In this document: positions 11,102-23,789 of the stretch, one piece after another
How positions within the stretch are numbered: position 1 is the first letter of the stretch
Layout of the letters: the number at the start of each line of letters is the position of its first letter
Assembly: GCF_000321225.1 (NCBI RefSeq)
Contig: NW_004450464.1
Coordinates: 1,723,567 to 1,787,566, forward strand
Reading direction: 5' to 3'
Source: Odobenus rosmarus divergens
Taxonomy: Eukaryota; Chordata; Mammalia; Carnivora; Odobenidae
DNA: 64,000 nt
Made by a program: the position numbers and the translations under genes
Notes under the pieces: generated by a model
What the model saw: only the letters and a program-made list of their open reading frames with translations
Database searches by the model: none
What the model was told of the DNA's origin: nothing

Positions 11102-12114
11102 TTGAGCAGAATTTAGAGTGATTTTTATTACTTTTGATTCTGGAATCTGATGTGTAGCTTGATGTTTCATGACCATATTTATCAAGAGATCAATTATATC
11201 ATCCTAATAGTGTTTCATTAATATTTTTATGTATTGTTAGAATGAGGTGATACTCAGTAGTGAAAAAGTTTCCACTTACTAAATGTTTCTCACTAAATAT
11301 TTCAGACCCATCTTTTCTATTTTAGTAATGAAATTTTTTATTTCAATTATATATGATAGAAGAATATACAAATAGTTATTTTAAATTTTTATCTCTATAA
11401 ACAACTTTAACCAGAAGATCAAAAAAGCATAAGCATTAAAAATATGAAATAAAACACCAACTTCCAGATCTAAATGTTGCTTTGGAAATGTGCTTTCTCT
11501 TTAAGCGGTATCTGAATTTTTATTACTATAACAAGGTGTAGATGAAATATCTGACTAGTATACTTTTAAATTAAAACTGTAAAAATTATATAGGGAATTC
11601 TGTAGTCCATATTGGACATGTAAAACATTCCACCTATTACATTCTTCATGTTGATAGTAGTGGTGGCTAGAATTCGTAGATACTAAGTTACACTGGCTTT
11701 TATACCTGCTCAGCTTACATATAATGTACCAGTCCCTGTTGGCTCTAAACTACTTGGAGTTTTAAGAAGTTGAACAGCAGTTGAGTAACACTAACAGACA
11801 AGCAAAAGGACAGATGTGCATGGATAACACAAAATCTTCTCTGTAATGCCACACAAGCAGTCATGCTCTGTTTTGCCAATTTCCTTGGTTAATTCAAAAG
11901 TTCCCAATGCATGAATCAGTCAAAAATTCAACCCCCCACTATTTGTACTGAATACAAATAGTCAGCTTCTGCTCACCGTAAATCACAATTCCACCCCATC
12001 CACAGAAATATATTTACATTCTTCTCATCAAAATATATGCAGAAGGATATGGCTTTATACTCTTGCACTCTGTTAAAATACCAGCTGATATGCTCTTTCA
12101 CTTCCGTTTATACT
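11102..12114. other. Unique AT-rich DNA
   Basis: Nothing recognised on either strand. Confidence 0.45.
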
Positions 12115-12131
12115 TAATAGTCCTCATGATT

Positions 12132-12333
12132 TTTTTTAAATTTTTTTTTAAAGATTTTATTTATTTGAGAGAGAGAGAATGAGAGACAGAGAGCATGATA
12201 GGGAGGAGGGTCAGAGGGAGAAGGAGACTCCCTGCTGAGCAAGGAGCCCAATGTGGGACTCGATCCCAGGACTCCAGGATCATGACCTGAGCTGAAGACA
12301 GTCACTTAACCAACTGAGCCACCCAGGCGCCCC
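12132..12333 (-). repeat. SINEC, full length
   Basis: Reverse-strand copy: poly(T), AAAGATTTTATTTATTTGAG, a GA-rich body, CGATCCCAGGACTCC, and the head complement CTGAGCCACCCAGGCGCCCC. Perfect 17-bp target duplication TAATAGTCCTCATGATT at 12115-12131 and 12334-12350. Confidence 0.96.
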
Positions 12334-12350
12334 TAATAGTCCTCATGATT

Positions 12351-13668
12351 AAGTGGATCTAAACAAATACATTTGAAGTATATACCCAATTCATACTATA
12401 CTATCTATCTAAATAAGTATATATCTATGAGGATCCAATGTCAGTAGCTCTTGTTTACACATTAGTGACCCTCTTTTATGAGAATTTGCCTATATTGTTG
12501 CTATCTCTCTCAAATGGCATCAATTGACTGTTTTTCTTTCCTAAAAAACAACTGTGAAGTGGACAGTGAAGAGGATGTAATCTACCCTTCTGCATACTTT
12601 TTAGGCACTTGGGTAATTACGTAGGGCTACACTCCTGAAACAAAATAAATCATGAGTTATTATTTCTAGATAAAGTTGTTAAGACATTTTATGTTACAAA
12701 TTAAAATCATACCACCAGATGTCTGTACTTTGACTTAAAAACTTATTTGTTCTATACAGGTAAGAGAAAGTGTAGAAACTTAACTGCTATCTGGTAAAAT
12801 TGCCTGACTCCATAGTGCTATTTGGACCATACTGAACTGGAGATTTAAATAAGTGAAAGAAATCAAGTAGTTGAAATCACTAATAAAATATTTGGGATCT
12901 TACATCATCCTCAGATTCATGTATAAAATGTACATGAAATGCCATGGCTGCTGGAGTGGTATAAAACATAAAGTTAACTTTTTATATAAAATGGAATGGT
13001 TTTTCCCTAGAAATGACCTTGAGAAACTTCACAGCCAACTTTTCTGGCATGTCTTAAGAAAATGTCCACACAATGTCAAAGCATGATCACAAAATTAAAA
13101 AAAAAAATGAAAAGAAAAATCATGACTCATACAAATGTAAAATGAACATCTGTTAATGATTACATTTGACTCCTTGATTAATAAGAAAACCAGTAAAATG
13201 TCTTGACTGGTTCAAGGGAGAATCCAAAGAGTAGACACACATATAGGCGGTCAAGAATGCTGAAATGAATATGCTTAATAGATGTAAAATTGGTCACTAT
13301 CTGCAGGACCAGGGTCAAATACATCTCCACTGGATAATTTTCATTTCTAAGGACAAGAATTAGTTGTAGCTCACGGAGTTGTGACAAAGCTAAAACAAAA
13401 ACAAAAGCAAAAAACAATGAGGGAAAGAGACTTTGTAGAATCCGATAAACCAATAATGTTGAATTTTCCATTGAAAGCATTTAGTAATCTTTTGGGGGAC
13501 CATTTCAACAATTTCAACTTTTCTCTACATTAAGAAAATGTTTATAAATTATTTCTAGAAAACATTAAAGAACATTTTCTTTGTTGAATTAGTATGAAAA
13601 ATTTATGAAAAAACATAAAGCAATCACTAAGCTTATTAATTAAGTAGGTAGTGTTACAAAAACTTATT
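12351..13668. other. Unique AT-rich DNA
   Basis: No gene or repeat recognised. The short open frames here show no domain and atypical low-complexity composition. Confidence 0.45.
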
Positions 13669-13682
13669 GAGAAGTAATTTTT

Positions 13683-13867
13683 TTAAAGATTTTATTTATT
13701 TATTTATTTGAGAGATAGAGAGAAACAGCATGAGAGGGGAGAGGGTTAGGGGGAGAAGCAGGCTCCTCGTTGAGCCGGGAGCCCGATGTGGGACTTAATC
13801 CCAGGACTCCGGGATCATGACCTGAGCCGAAGGCAGCCACTTAACCAACTGAGCCACCCAGGCACCC
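13683..13867 (-). repeat. SINEC, full length
   Basis: Reverse-strand copy ending CTGAGCCACCCAGGCACCC. Perfect 14-bp target duplication GAGAAGTAATTTTT at 13669-13682 and 13868-13881. Confidence 0.95.
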
Positions 13868-13881
13868 GAGAAGTAATTTTT

Positions 13882-15890
13882 ATTAAGTATATTTTTCTCT
13901 GTAGACAAAAATAAACAGCCAGTGTCCATAACCTTGCTATTACATATATATGTATGCATATATGTATAATATATGAGTCTGTATGTACACACATCTACAT
14001 AGTTATCCATTTCAGAGAATTACTAATGCAAATTATGTTGCTTTTTATTATGAAACCATGTTACTAAGCAGTTATTGTTAATTTTTTATGTAGTAAAACA
14101 ACTTTAGAACTCTGTATTATAAGTCTATATTATAGACTGTTTATATTTTATTTTTCTGACATCCAGTGTACTCTATTGGAGATAATGACATATAAGACCT
14201 ATCAGCACAATCCTACTTTGTTAATTAATTTTCCTTAAACACAAATTTTTAAGACCCACCACATGTCTACAGCTATGAAAGCCACCAAGGTATATGAAGA
14301 TGAATTGAATCTAGGCTTTAGCTATAAGTCACAAAAACATGAATCAGTCAAAGAAAAAAATTGCTAAAAAGAAGTGAGTAACAATAAATGGTTTGAAATT
14401 AGTTTCAGCAATTGACTACCAAGGGCATAGAAAGAGATGAATGGATTTTTTTCCCTTCATTCTGGTAAATATGTAAATAAGAAAAATAAAGCAATCAACT
14501 TTAGAGAATTGTGTTAAAGTTGAATGTCTTAAAAAGGCTGAATCCTATGTCATGGAAATGAATCTTTAACTGATAATACTATTACCTAATTTTTGATTAA
14601 TGTTGGGGCCAATAAATTATTGATATTCATGAGGTACTCTTTTAGTGAGTAATTTTCACACAAACCATTTATATTGCTTTGGGGGCTTCTATTTAATATT
14701 TCATAATCCTTTGATTTTTAGGCATCATTAGAATTTTTTAAAAATATAGTTTGACATTAAATACCCTAAAATTGTCAATATTTAGGAACTTTTCCAGGAA
14801 AGAAAAATTAGTTTAAAATCTATTATTTTCAAAGGATAAAATTTAAATTGCTGTTGGTTTGCAAACTGACCCAGGCACATGGAAGGCAAGGAGATACAGA
14901 ACAAAATTAAATCAGGTGGCTGATTTAATAAGCAGAGGAACTTATGAGGCTTCTCTAGGGTGGTAAATCTCTGCACCTGCCCATCAGAATCTTAAAAGTT
15001 TATGTAAAGGTCTTAACCGGATTCAATCACATGTTCAGTCCAGATAGTCTCAACAACACATTCCTCTCCCAAGATTGCATCCTTGAAATGGTCCCCTTGT
15101 GGGATCCATGGGCAGATTGTACATTCCAAAGAAGGTGGGGTGTGGCCTCTCCATGATCAACTCCAACAATTGCTTCTTGAGCTTATAAATATAAGGCAAC
15201 AAACTCTATACATTGCTTGGCTTCCATACATGTCTCAAAATTACCTTTTCTTTTGATACATGTTATATTCTAATATTATGAACACTATTCTAAATTTTCT
15301 TTAGTATGTTTTCAGCAGATGTTTCAAATTCTATTATTTTACCCCAATTCATTTGCTTACATATCCTTTTTTGCTAGTTTTTTTCGTATTTTTAAAAATA
15401 TCAGTTTATTATATACAGTAATATTGTGTTTTCATTTCTCTAATTAAGAGAAATGAAATGAAATGAAAATGATTTCAGATTCTTGTTTGTAAACATAGTT
15501 TTCAAAGAAGCTTTTCTTATTTACACAAAAGCAAGACATTTGAACCAAGATATTCTGAATGCAATCAAAGTCGAAGCTCAAGCGTTTCTTGAAAATGAGA
15601 TTTTTTCTGAGTTGGGAATCAGGGCCATCTATTGCCTGATGCGATTTGAAAACAGAACTTGTCACAACTCCCTAGGCATTAATAGTGGCGAGAAGAAATA
15701 AAATAAAATGGTGGCAAATAATACACATTCACAGAGCAAGAAGAAACACGGAGGGACTGACATGAATCGGTTTTGGGAAAATAAACTTAGGTTTGGGTAC
15801 CAATACTACTCTTTCATTCAGTTCATAAGAGTTCTTACTGCTTTCAATTTTTTTTCCTCTATAATAGTTTTCCCAAATCTTTATTTTGTA
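13882..15890. other. Unique AT-rich DNA
   Basis: No supported gene or repeat family. A perfect 9-bp-stem hairpin (CATTTCTCT, loop AATTA, AGAGAAATG) lies at 15433-15455, adjoining three or four GAAAT units. Confidence 0.45.
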
Positions 15891-15899
15891 AATCCATAC

Positions 15900-16080
15900 A
15901 TGCAATCGTTATTTACAGAGACCTCCCACAAACTATATTACTGGATTCTTACAACTCTGTATGCTAAGCATAAACATCTTATTGATGTGAAAAATGATAT
16001 CGCTGAGAGAGAATGACTTTCCCAAGGTCACAAGGCTTGTAGTTTGCAGGATCAGGACTGGAACATAGCAGTTCAGCCTT
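15900..16080 (-). repeat. MIR SINE fragment
   Basis: Reverse-strand MIR: TTACAACTCTGTATGCTAAGC, then GAGAGAATGACTTTCCCAAGGTCACAAGGC and GGATCAGGACTGGAACATAG. This parallels the MIR core complement (TTGCCCAAGGTCACACAGC ... GGGATTCGAAC). Confidence 0.7.
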
Positions 16081-16681
16081 TTTTTTTTTTTTTCCTAATT
16101 TCCTTATCTCGATACCACAATACCTCTGAAGGCCTTCGGCTCAGGCGCTGCATGGCAGATGGGCTATGACTTTTTTTTTTTTTTCCAAAAGCAGCATTTT
16201 CTTATCTACTCACATTTTGTATCTATGGCATGCAGCTTTGAAGCACCTGGTTTGTTTGTTTTTTTCCAGTCAGCAGCCCACATCCCTGACTCTTCCCCAG
16301 AGTTACCTTCCATGTAACTATCTCCACCACTATCATACATATCCAATCTCTGGTAATATGACCAAACTCTTTCACTAAGTATCATCAGAGTACCAACTAT
16401 ATTGGACCTACCTGGGATGCCTGCTAAATGCATATTCTTGGACATATTACCCCCCTCAAAATGAATTTCTTGCAGTGGAGTTTGAAAATAGACATTTTAA
16501 ATAAGTTCTCAGAAAACCACTGCATTAAAGATACTAAAATCTATATATTATGCATGCCTCCTTGCCAAATATTCAGACTCATTTATTCAGCTGCCACCTG
16601 GACTTACGCATTTGGGAGTCTGGATGCAACTCTTGCTCAATATGTCCTAAAGGAAACTCATAGACTTTCTCCCAAGTTATT

Positions 16682-17196
16682 TAGGGTAGGTAGAATTATG
16701 CTCCCCACCCCCCAAATGTCTACATTTGAATCTCTGGAGCCTGGGAATAAGTTATGTTACAAGGTGAAAGGGAATTAGAGTTGCAGGTGTAATTTGAATT
16801 CTTAATGGATTAATCTTAGAATAGGAATGTTAACCTGGGTTATCCAGGTGGACCCAATGTAATCACAAACATCTTTAAAAATGGAAGAAAAGGCAGAAGA
16901 AGAGAGTCAGAGGGGGATGTGACTATGTGACGATGCTCAGCAATCGTCAAAATTACTGACTATGAAGGTATATGAAGAGGATCATGAACCAGAGAACGTG
17001 TATGGCCTCTAGAAGATGGAAAAGGAAAAGAAACTTATTCTCCCCTAGGTCCTCCAGAGAGGAATGCTTCCTTGCTAACATCTTGGTTTTCACCTAGCAT
17101 TATCCAGGTTGGGCTCTAACCTGTGGAAATGTAATAATTGTGTTGTTTTAAGCCCCCAGGCTGGTGGTATACTGTCACAACTATAAGACCAATACA
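16682..17196 (+). mobile_element. 5' LTR of an MLT1-type MaLR retrotransposon
   Basis: Begins TAGGGTAGGTAGAATTATGC and ends CCAATACA. Contains GGTTATCCAGGTGGACCCAATGTAATCAC, CCAGAGAGGAATGC and TTGTTTTAAGCCCCCAGG, all MLT1 LTR landmarks. It is preceded by TTATT at 16677-16681, which recurs after the partner LTR. Confidence 0.85.
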
Positions 17197-18573
17197 GTTT
17201 TGATATCTGGACGTAGGGTGCTGCTGTAGAAATTACCTAAAATTTGTGGAAGATGCTTTGGAATTAGGTGGTGGGCAGAGCCTGGGAAAATGGTGAGCAT
17301 AACAGAATAAGCTTAGATTATCTTGAAAAGACCTTTAGTAAAAATATGGATCTTGATGTCTGTGCTAGTGAGCACTGGGGCATGAAAAGCATAATGGAGA
17401 AAAACTGCATCACCTTAGAGCGTACCAACATTGTCACAAACAGACTGCTAGTAGGAATATGAATAGTAAAGGATCTGCTGGTGAGGAAGGAAGTAAGGAG
17501 CATGGTTTTGGAAAGTGGAGGGTAGAGTATCCTTGTTATACAGTGGCATAAACCTCACTGGAATTACCTGCAATTATGTGGAAAGGACAAAACTTCATGT
17601 CCATGTAAACTGGACATTTTGTTGAGATTTCCCAGCAAAGTTTTGAATGGTCATCCTGCTTTCTTCTTGCTGCTTCTAGCAAAATGCAAGAAAAAGAGAT
17701 AAATTAAGGTATTGTTAAAAAAAAAAAAAAAAAAGCAACCAGGGCTTGATGATTTGGGAAATTCCCATAATACAAAAGACATTAAAATTAAGAGATTGGC
17801 TGTCAGGAAAATGTGGCCTAAGAAAACTAAGGCTGTGACTGAACAGTCTTTTGCTAATGCCTCAGGAATATCAAAAGGTCAGAGTATTTTATTACCCAGA
17901 AGGCTATCTGAAGAGATGAAGGGTCTCGGAAATGTTAGCAGAAGCTGAAAGTAGAGATGGGTTTATCTAGGAGACCTCTGTGGACATCCCTCTTGTCTAC
18001 TTGAGTGAATAGTGTGAAATACAGAGACTGTACACAGAATTCTGGAGAATGTCACACAAACAAGAGATTGCCAGCTTGGACTAAAAAGAACAGAGGCAAA
18101 ATCAAAGAGGGCTTTCAGAATGCCAAAATTCTCCAGAGAGGAAATAGGCTACTTAAACTACTCAGCTATAAATACATGTCATATTTCATGAAAAGGGAAC
18201 GATCCAGAGGGCCTAGACTCAAGCTCGGAGCGTGGAGCCAAAACACAGAGGATGGTGCCCAGGCCTTGACATCTGATGGAGTTGGCCTCTCTGGATCGTG
18301 AAATTGCTTGGCACCTGTGACTCCTTCTTGTTTGTTTTTTTTTTCTCTGTACATTTTCACCTCTCTTGAACCAGAATATCCATAACTATTGTCTAATACC
18401 TGCACTAATGTGTTTGGGGAATAATTTGGGACTTTTGTGCTGATGGGCTGTAGATGAAAGTTTGTATTTTGAGTTCATGCTGTAATGTGAGGAAAACCTT
18501 AAGTAAATTGGAAGAGAGTTAAGGTATTTCATAGGTGGGATGCGTGGGTATCAATGGAGTCCTGAGGCTCGAT
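17197..18573 (+). mobile_element. MLT1-type internal region, non-coding and decayed
   Basis: Follows the 5' LTR directly with GATATCTGGACGTAGGGTGCTGCTGTAG and then GGAAGATGCTTTGGAATTAGG, typical of MLT1 internal sequence. MaLR internal regions do not encode intact proteins. Here only short broken frames remain, plus an internal poly(A) run near 17718-17734. Confidence 0.8.
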
Positions 18574-18982
18574 TGTGGAAGGCAGAATAATGCCCCCTTC
18601 TTTAGTGGCACGATATTCCTTAGGACAAGATAGCCTTGTTCTAATCCCTGGAACCTGTGGATATGCCATTACATAGCAAAGGAGAATTAAGGTTGCAGAT
18701 GAGCGTAAGCTTGCTAAACAGCTGGTCTTAATGTAGAAAAAATTACCCTGGATTATCCAGATGGGTCCAATGTCATCACAAGTGTTCTCAAAAATGGAAG
18801 AGGGAGAGATAGGTGGTTCTTTCCTAGAGCCCCCAAAAAGGAATGCAGTGCTGCTTCTACCTTGATCTTAGCCCAGTGAGACAGATGTTGGACTTCTAAT
18901 CTTCAAAAGTGTAAGGTAACACATTTATATTCAGCCTTTAAGTTTGTGGTAATTTGTTACAGCAGTGACAAAACCTAATACT
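18574..18982 (+). mobile_element. 3' LTR of the same MLT1-type element
   Basis: Starts TGTGGAAGGCAGAATAATGC, contains GGATTATCCAGATGGGTCCAATGTCATCAC and AAGTTTGTGGTAATTTGTTAC, and ends near AAACCTAATACT. It aligns landmark by landmark with the 5' LTR in the same orientation. It is followed by TTATT at 18983-18987, matching the 5-bp flank of the 5' LTR. Confidence 0.85.
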
Positions 18983-19039
18983 TTATTCTTGCCTCTTTTT
19001 TTTTAATCATTTATCTATTCCCTTCCCTAAACGTCAGAA

Positions 19040-19675
19040 TATCACTTGCTTTCCCTCTCTCTGCTTGACCCTGCATCCAGTTACTGAGTATTGTTTGAGC
19101 TCTCAAATCTTCCTGAACTAAGTCCTCTTATCTCCATATCTATTATCCCTTCCCAGATAAGTTTCATAAATTTTAACCATTGTCTCAGTTTGCTCAAAAT
19201 TGCCTCTGTATCACCACCCAGAATCTTTTGTGATGCCCTTCAAGGATTTCCCATCATCTGTCATAGAGAATAATGGCCAAATCCTTAAAAATCACTTAAA
19301 ACCTTCCCACGGTTCTCTTGCCAACCACTTCAGCATCACCTACCTAGCAGTTAATGCTAAAGCAATATTGAGTTCCTCTTGGTGCTCTTCACATACCATG
19401 TTCTTTTCGTGTTTTTCTGCCATAGTTCTGGCTGTTCTTACTCCCTGTCAACACCTTTTGAAATACTTTGACATTCCTAATGTCTCATCTTCTCCAACAG
19501 TCTGTCCTTTGATTGCCAGATGGAGCTTTGTGTTCTTGCTTTGTGCCCTTTTCTTTTCCTGACCATATCTTTATCTGGACATTTAACAAAATAAGCTGTG
19601 ATTATTTGTTGGTTAGTCAAAGTCTGAGTGTCTGGAGCATAGTAGGTAGTCAGTAACTGATCGTCTAATTAAACT
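19040..19675 (+). repeat. L2-like LINE 3' portion
   Basis: CT-rich region with CTCTTGGTGCTCTTCACATACCATG, CTGCCATAGTTCTGGCTGTTCTTACTCCCTG, and the terminal CTGGAGCATAGTAGGTAGTCAGTAA. These follow the order of the L2 3' region and terminus. Open frames here are fossil LINE sequence. Confidence 0.6.
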
Positions 19676-19689
19676 AAGTTAAAATTGCT

Positions 19690-20325
19690 CCACCTTGTGG
19701 TGGGCTCAGCCTAAGGTGAACTTGTCCTCTCCCCACAATGTTATACTTTTGTAGAATCCCCTTCCCTTGGGTTTGGGCAAAACCTGTGACTCACTTCTTG
19801 CTAATACACTATGTCTAGGTAAAGGGATTTTGACCCCGAGTGAGTTTATCAAAAGGGAGATTAACCTGGATGGGCCTGATTAGCCACGTGAAATCCCTGA
19901 AACAGGGACAGGGATCCTTTCTGAAGTAAAAGATTCTTGTGCTGACCTTAAGGAAGTGAGTGACCACATTGTGAACTGCCTATGGAGAGAGTCAGAGAGC
20001 CATGCGGCAGTGTCTAAGAGCTGAGGGTGAACTCCAGCCAACAGCCAGCAAAAAGCCAGGTCTTTCAGTCACACAGCTGCAGGGACATAAATTTTGTCAC
20101 AATGTCAATCAACTTGGAACTTGGAAGTGGATTCATTTCCAGTCAAGCCTCCACATGAGAATGCAGCCAGCTCAATGCCTTGACCACAGTCTTGAGAGAC
20201 CAAGAGCAAAGGACTCAGATACTTAGTGCCCGAACTTCTGATCTACAGATTCTGTGAGAAAAATGTGTGTTGTTTTAAGCTTCTAAGTTTGTGGTGATTT
20301 GTTACTCAGCAGTGGAACACAAATA
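19690..20325 (+). mobile_element. Solo MLT1-type LTR
   Basis: Contains TTAACCTGGATGGGCCTGATTAG, ACTCCAGCCAACAGCCAGC, GGAACTTGGAAGTGGATTCATTTCCAG and TGTTGTTTTAAGCTTCTAAGTTTGTGG. The end is a diverged CAGCAGTGGAACAC. An old LTR with no internal sequence next to it. Confidence 0.8.
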
Positions 20326-20394
20326 CACTCATATAGACCCACACCATCAGGCAGTCGTGGTACTATTTTACAGTTATATTACCTTTGCTTCTAT

Positions 20395-20560
20395 TACATT
20401 AGTTCATTCACTCACTCTAGCATTTGTTCATGCATTAATGCATGCCATTAATATTTTTTAAATCTAAGGCATTAATAGTATGGATACAAAGATAAATAAT
20501 AGAAATTTTCAGCACTCAAAGGCTATTGATAATCTGGCAGCACCCTATGAAGCATAAGGG
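20395..20560 (-). repeat. L2 3'-end fragment
   Basis: Diverged complement of the L2 terminus: AGTTCATTCACTCACTC, then GGATACAAAGATAAATAATAG and CAGCACTCAAAGG, parallel to the ATTCATTCAACAAATATT ... GATACAAAGATGAATAA arrangement. Confidence 0.45.
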
Positions 20561-21365
20561 AGAAGCAACTCTCTCTACCTAGGTGGGATGCTGACATAGC
20601 CCATGTTTTCCATGACTTAAAATACTTTTCCCAGCTTCTCCAAAACTACAAACTCTTTTAGGGCTCTTCCTAAACTGTACCTCTGCCATTGAGCCTTCTA
20701 TGATCATTGTTATGTACAATCAAATTTCAAACAAGACTTACATGCAACTCATGATTTAAATTTTTTATTGTTCTGCATCTTTTTTCCATAACTGTATTTC
20801 AAAAGGTTCTTTAGTTGTGTATTTTTTGGTAAAGAAACAGATCTTCCCTTTACATTTCTCCCTGTCAAGAACAACATATAAGGTTATAGACTCAGTTCTG
20901 GAGTCTCTGTCTCTTTGTCTCTAATCTTCCAAAAACTTTCATACGGTAGCACAGCTTTAAAATGTAATGGATGCTGAAGTATTCCTATCCTCCAGTATGA
21001 CTGAAACTCCTTGCTGGAGCCATTTTGAGGGGAGACCACATGTGTCTCAAAGTTTTGTTAAAATTCAAATAATTATAAGGGAAGCTGTAAGAGTGTGTAT
21101 TTGGATTTACGGTTGAAGTCTATCTAATAGCAAACATTTTGAAAATCAATACCGACCCTGAGGAACTACATGGAACTAGATGGAGACTCTGTTTGCTGAA
21201 AAATGAAGGGGGTGGATTGAGAACTTGCTCAAATCTACCTGCAGGACCATGTAGAATTTTTTGATAAATTTGCTAAATTTATCAGTTTTGATTACAGGCA
21301 GATGACAAAAGCTAACTAGCTGGAACTTTAGTAGGTGAAAACAGTGGGGTTGCCTAGATCTCCCA
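20561..21365. other. Unique DNA
   Basis: No feature recognised on either strand. Confidence 0.4.
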
Positions 21366-21770
21366 TTATACTACTCTGCTTTGGGTGGCCATTATAAAAT
21401 AACATAAATTGAGTGGCTTAAACAACAGAAATTTATTTCCTCTCAGCTCTGGGGTCTGGGAAGTCCAAGATCAAGGTGCTGGCAGATTTGGTTTCTGGTG
21501 ACATATCTTTCCCTGGCTTGTAGACTCCTGTCTTCATGCTGAGCACTCACATGGGAGGATGGAGTGGGGAAGGAGAGGGGGAGCAAGCAAGAGAGCATGT
21601 GCTCTGGTGTCTCTCCCTGTTCTTAGAAGTTCTGTCAGAGGATCATGACTCCGCTGTTATGATCTCGCTTTTATTTGAATCAATTTAAAAGCCCTATCTT
21701 CATTCAGTCCTGTAGTGGGTTAAAGCTTCAACATAGGAATTTGGGGAGGGACACAATTCAATTCACAGCA
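21366..21770 (-). mobile_element. Solo MaLR LTR (MLT1/MST type)
   Basis: Reverse-strand LTR: GAGTGGCTTAAACAACAGAAATTTATTTCC, GGGAAGTCCAAGATCAAGGTGCTGGCAG, and a terminal GGACACAATTCAATTCACAGCA. Same type as the LTR at 10210, with the TTTATT marking its polyadenylation signal on the minus strand. Confidence 0.82.
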
Positions 21771-21979
21771 CCCATCTCCTAATGAGTTCCTCAAAAACAA
21801 TACAGAACAGTAAGAAAAGAGAAAGAAAGCAACACGTTAAACACCACACCTTCAGCATAACATGAAGTCAGAGAATGGCTAAACTCCAAAATAACTTTGA
21901 GGAGCAAAGGTCTGCCAGAGAGTTTTACTCTCTTGCCTCAACCCAACCCTAATGGAGGCTGTGACAAGCAGAGACAAAT

Positions 21980-23250
21980 GGGTAATAGCTACAGGGGAGA
22001 GACAAGAAGGAAGCTAGAAATAGGGCCCACGGTTTATATAAAACCCATACCAAAAAGACAGTAATTCCTGAGTCTGAAAATACAGAAATAGTGCCTGAAC
22101 AAGGAGAGCTGGACTTGGAATCCCAGGAGGAGACTTACAAATTTAAGCTTTGTGAAGGGCAGTCTTCAAAATGCATGGCTCCTGGGGCGGAGAAAGGGGG
22201 CAAAAAGGTAAGCTATGCCCTCTAACAATTGCTTGACCACAGGAAACAAAAGAAAAGAGGGGGTTGTGAAATAGAAAAGAGAACCAAAGAATTAGGGGAT
22301 GCACAACCCAGAGTAATTTCAACGAAATCAGATTATAAAAGTTAAATAAAATACTAGGGGACTCAGGCCATTCAAAAGGTTTAAGAACAAGAGGTAAACA
22401 CTAAAACAATAAATAATGTTTTGAAAAATACATTTGTGTGTGTATACATGCATATGTTCAAGGGCCATGGTTATGAATTTCCAGGGAAAGAAAAATAGTG
22501 ACTACATCAGAATATAGATAACCATAAAATATTATGATCGAACTGAGACCAAACATAGCTGTTGTAGATATAAATGTGCACCTAACTTTCCTATTAAAGG
22601 ATAAAAGATTTTCACCTTAACTCAAAATGCAAGATACATCTATATACTTTGTACAAAAAAATAAAACAAAGTGATTCAAAATAGGGGCAAAAAGGATAAA
22701 CAAAAATAGACTAGGCAGATAGAAAAATAGTAAAAACCACAAGGAAGCAGGAGTAGCAATCTTGATAGCAGATAAAGTAGAATTCAAGAGCAAAAGCATT
22801 AAACAAGGTAGAGAAGTGTGCTTTTTAATGGTAAAGGCCCCAATTCACAATGAAAAAATAACCTGTATGACTATTTATGCCCCACGTAACACAGCAGTCA
22901 CTTTATCAAGCAAAAACCATCAGCAAACACGAGGGATGAGGAGAATCACAATAGTAGTGGGAAACATTAACATAGCGCTGGCAGTATGAGATGTAAAATG
23001 GACAAAATAGAAGTGGGGAGATGGAAGACATCAGTCAGTAATGTAGATGCTGTGAATAGATGTTGAAATTTATACTCTGATAACAGAGAGTGCACCTTCG
23101 TCTCAAGCACCCCGGTAACCTTCACAAAAAAAAAAAAAAAAAAAAGACTGTATATTAGTTCCATAGAAAATATCTGTATGGCCCATTGAGTGTAAATATT
23201 ACAAGTAAAACTTCACGAATGCACTGAAAATGTGTATGCACAATTTGTGA
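21980..23250 (+). mobile_element. L1 fragment, mainly ORF2 endonuclease region
   Basis: GGAGTAGCAATCTTGATAGCAG, GTAGAATTCAAGAGCAAAAG, ATTTATGCCCCACGTAACAC and ATAGTAGTGGGAAACATTAACA parallel L1 ORF2. The stretch after a 21-base poly(A) expansion (23125-23145) continues the ORF2 alignment. Frames are broken. The part before about 22700 is assigned to the same element only by position. Confidence 0.65.
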
Positions 23251-23254
23251 CAAC

Positions 23255-23370
23255 TGTATCACGCTTCTAGGGCTGTTAAAACAAGTTACCACGGAATGGG
23301 TGCCTTAAAAAAGCGTTAGAAATCTATTCTCTCACAGCTCAGGAGGCCATAAGGTCAACATCAAGGGGGA
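23255..23370 (-). mobile_element. MLT1-type LTR fragment
   Basis: TGTATCACGCTTCTAGGGCTGTTAAAACAAG and CAGCTCAGGAGGCCATAAGG match the minus-strand start of MLT1 LTRs. Only about the terminal quarter is present. Confidence 0.6.
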
Positions 23371-23553
23371 TTGTCAAGAGGATTGGTTGCCTCTGGATGT
23401 GAAATTCTATAGGATTTGTTGATAAGTTAATATTTTATCCAGGTTAATTTTCTTGCTTGAATAATTTTACTATGTGCATGTATCTATCTATAGAAAGTAC
23501 TATTTTTGCAACATATGTCTGTCTAAAATTGTTTCAAAATAAAAAACAAGTCA

Positions 23554-23772
23554 GGGCACCTGGGTGGTGCAGTGAGTTAAGCATCCGACTTTTGGTTTCA
23601 GCTCAGGTCATGATAGGATGGTGGGATCGAGCCCTACCTCATAGGCCTCCTTGCTCAACATGGAGTCTGCTTGAGATTCTCTCCCTCTGCCCCTCCCCCC
23701 ACTCATGACCCCCTGCTCTTTCTCTCCAATAAATAAATCTTCAAAAAACATAAAAAAAAAATTTAAAGAGCT
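23554..23772 (+). repeat. SINEC, older copy
   Basis: GGGCACCTGGGTGGTGCAGTG head, a GATCGAGCCCTACCTCATAG body and an AATAAATAAATC tail followed by poly(A). A possible 9-bp duplication AACAAGTCA lies at 23545-23553 and 23773-23781. Confidence 0.9.
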
Positions 23773-23789
23773 AACAAGTCAACCACAGA

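Noticed and set aside
16127..16160. GGCCTTCGGCTCAGG resembling the SINE B-box region
   Set aside because: Only about 14 bases match and no head, tail or target duplication is present; likely coincidence.
16428..16778. 116-codon open frame
   Set aside because: Its 3' third lies in the MLT1-type 5' LTR. No protein resemblance or splice signals.
19200..19562. 120-codon plus-strand open frame
   Set aside because: It lies in L2-like LINE 3' sequence; CT-rich strand composition explains the low stop density.
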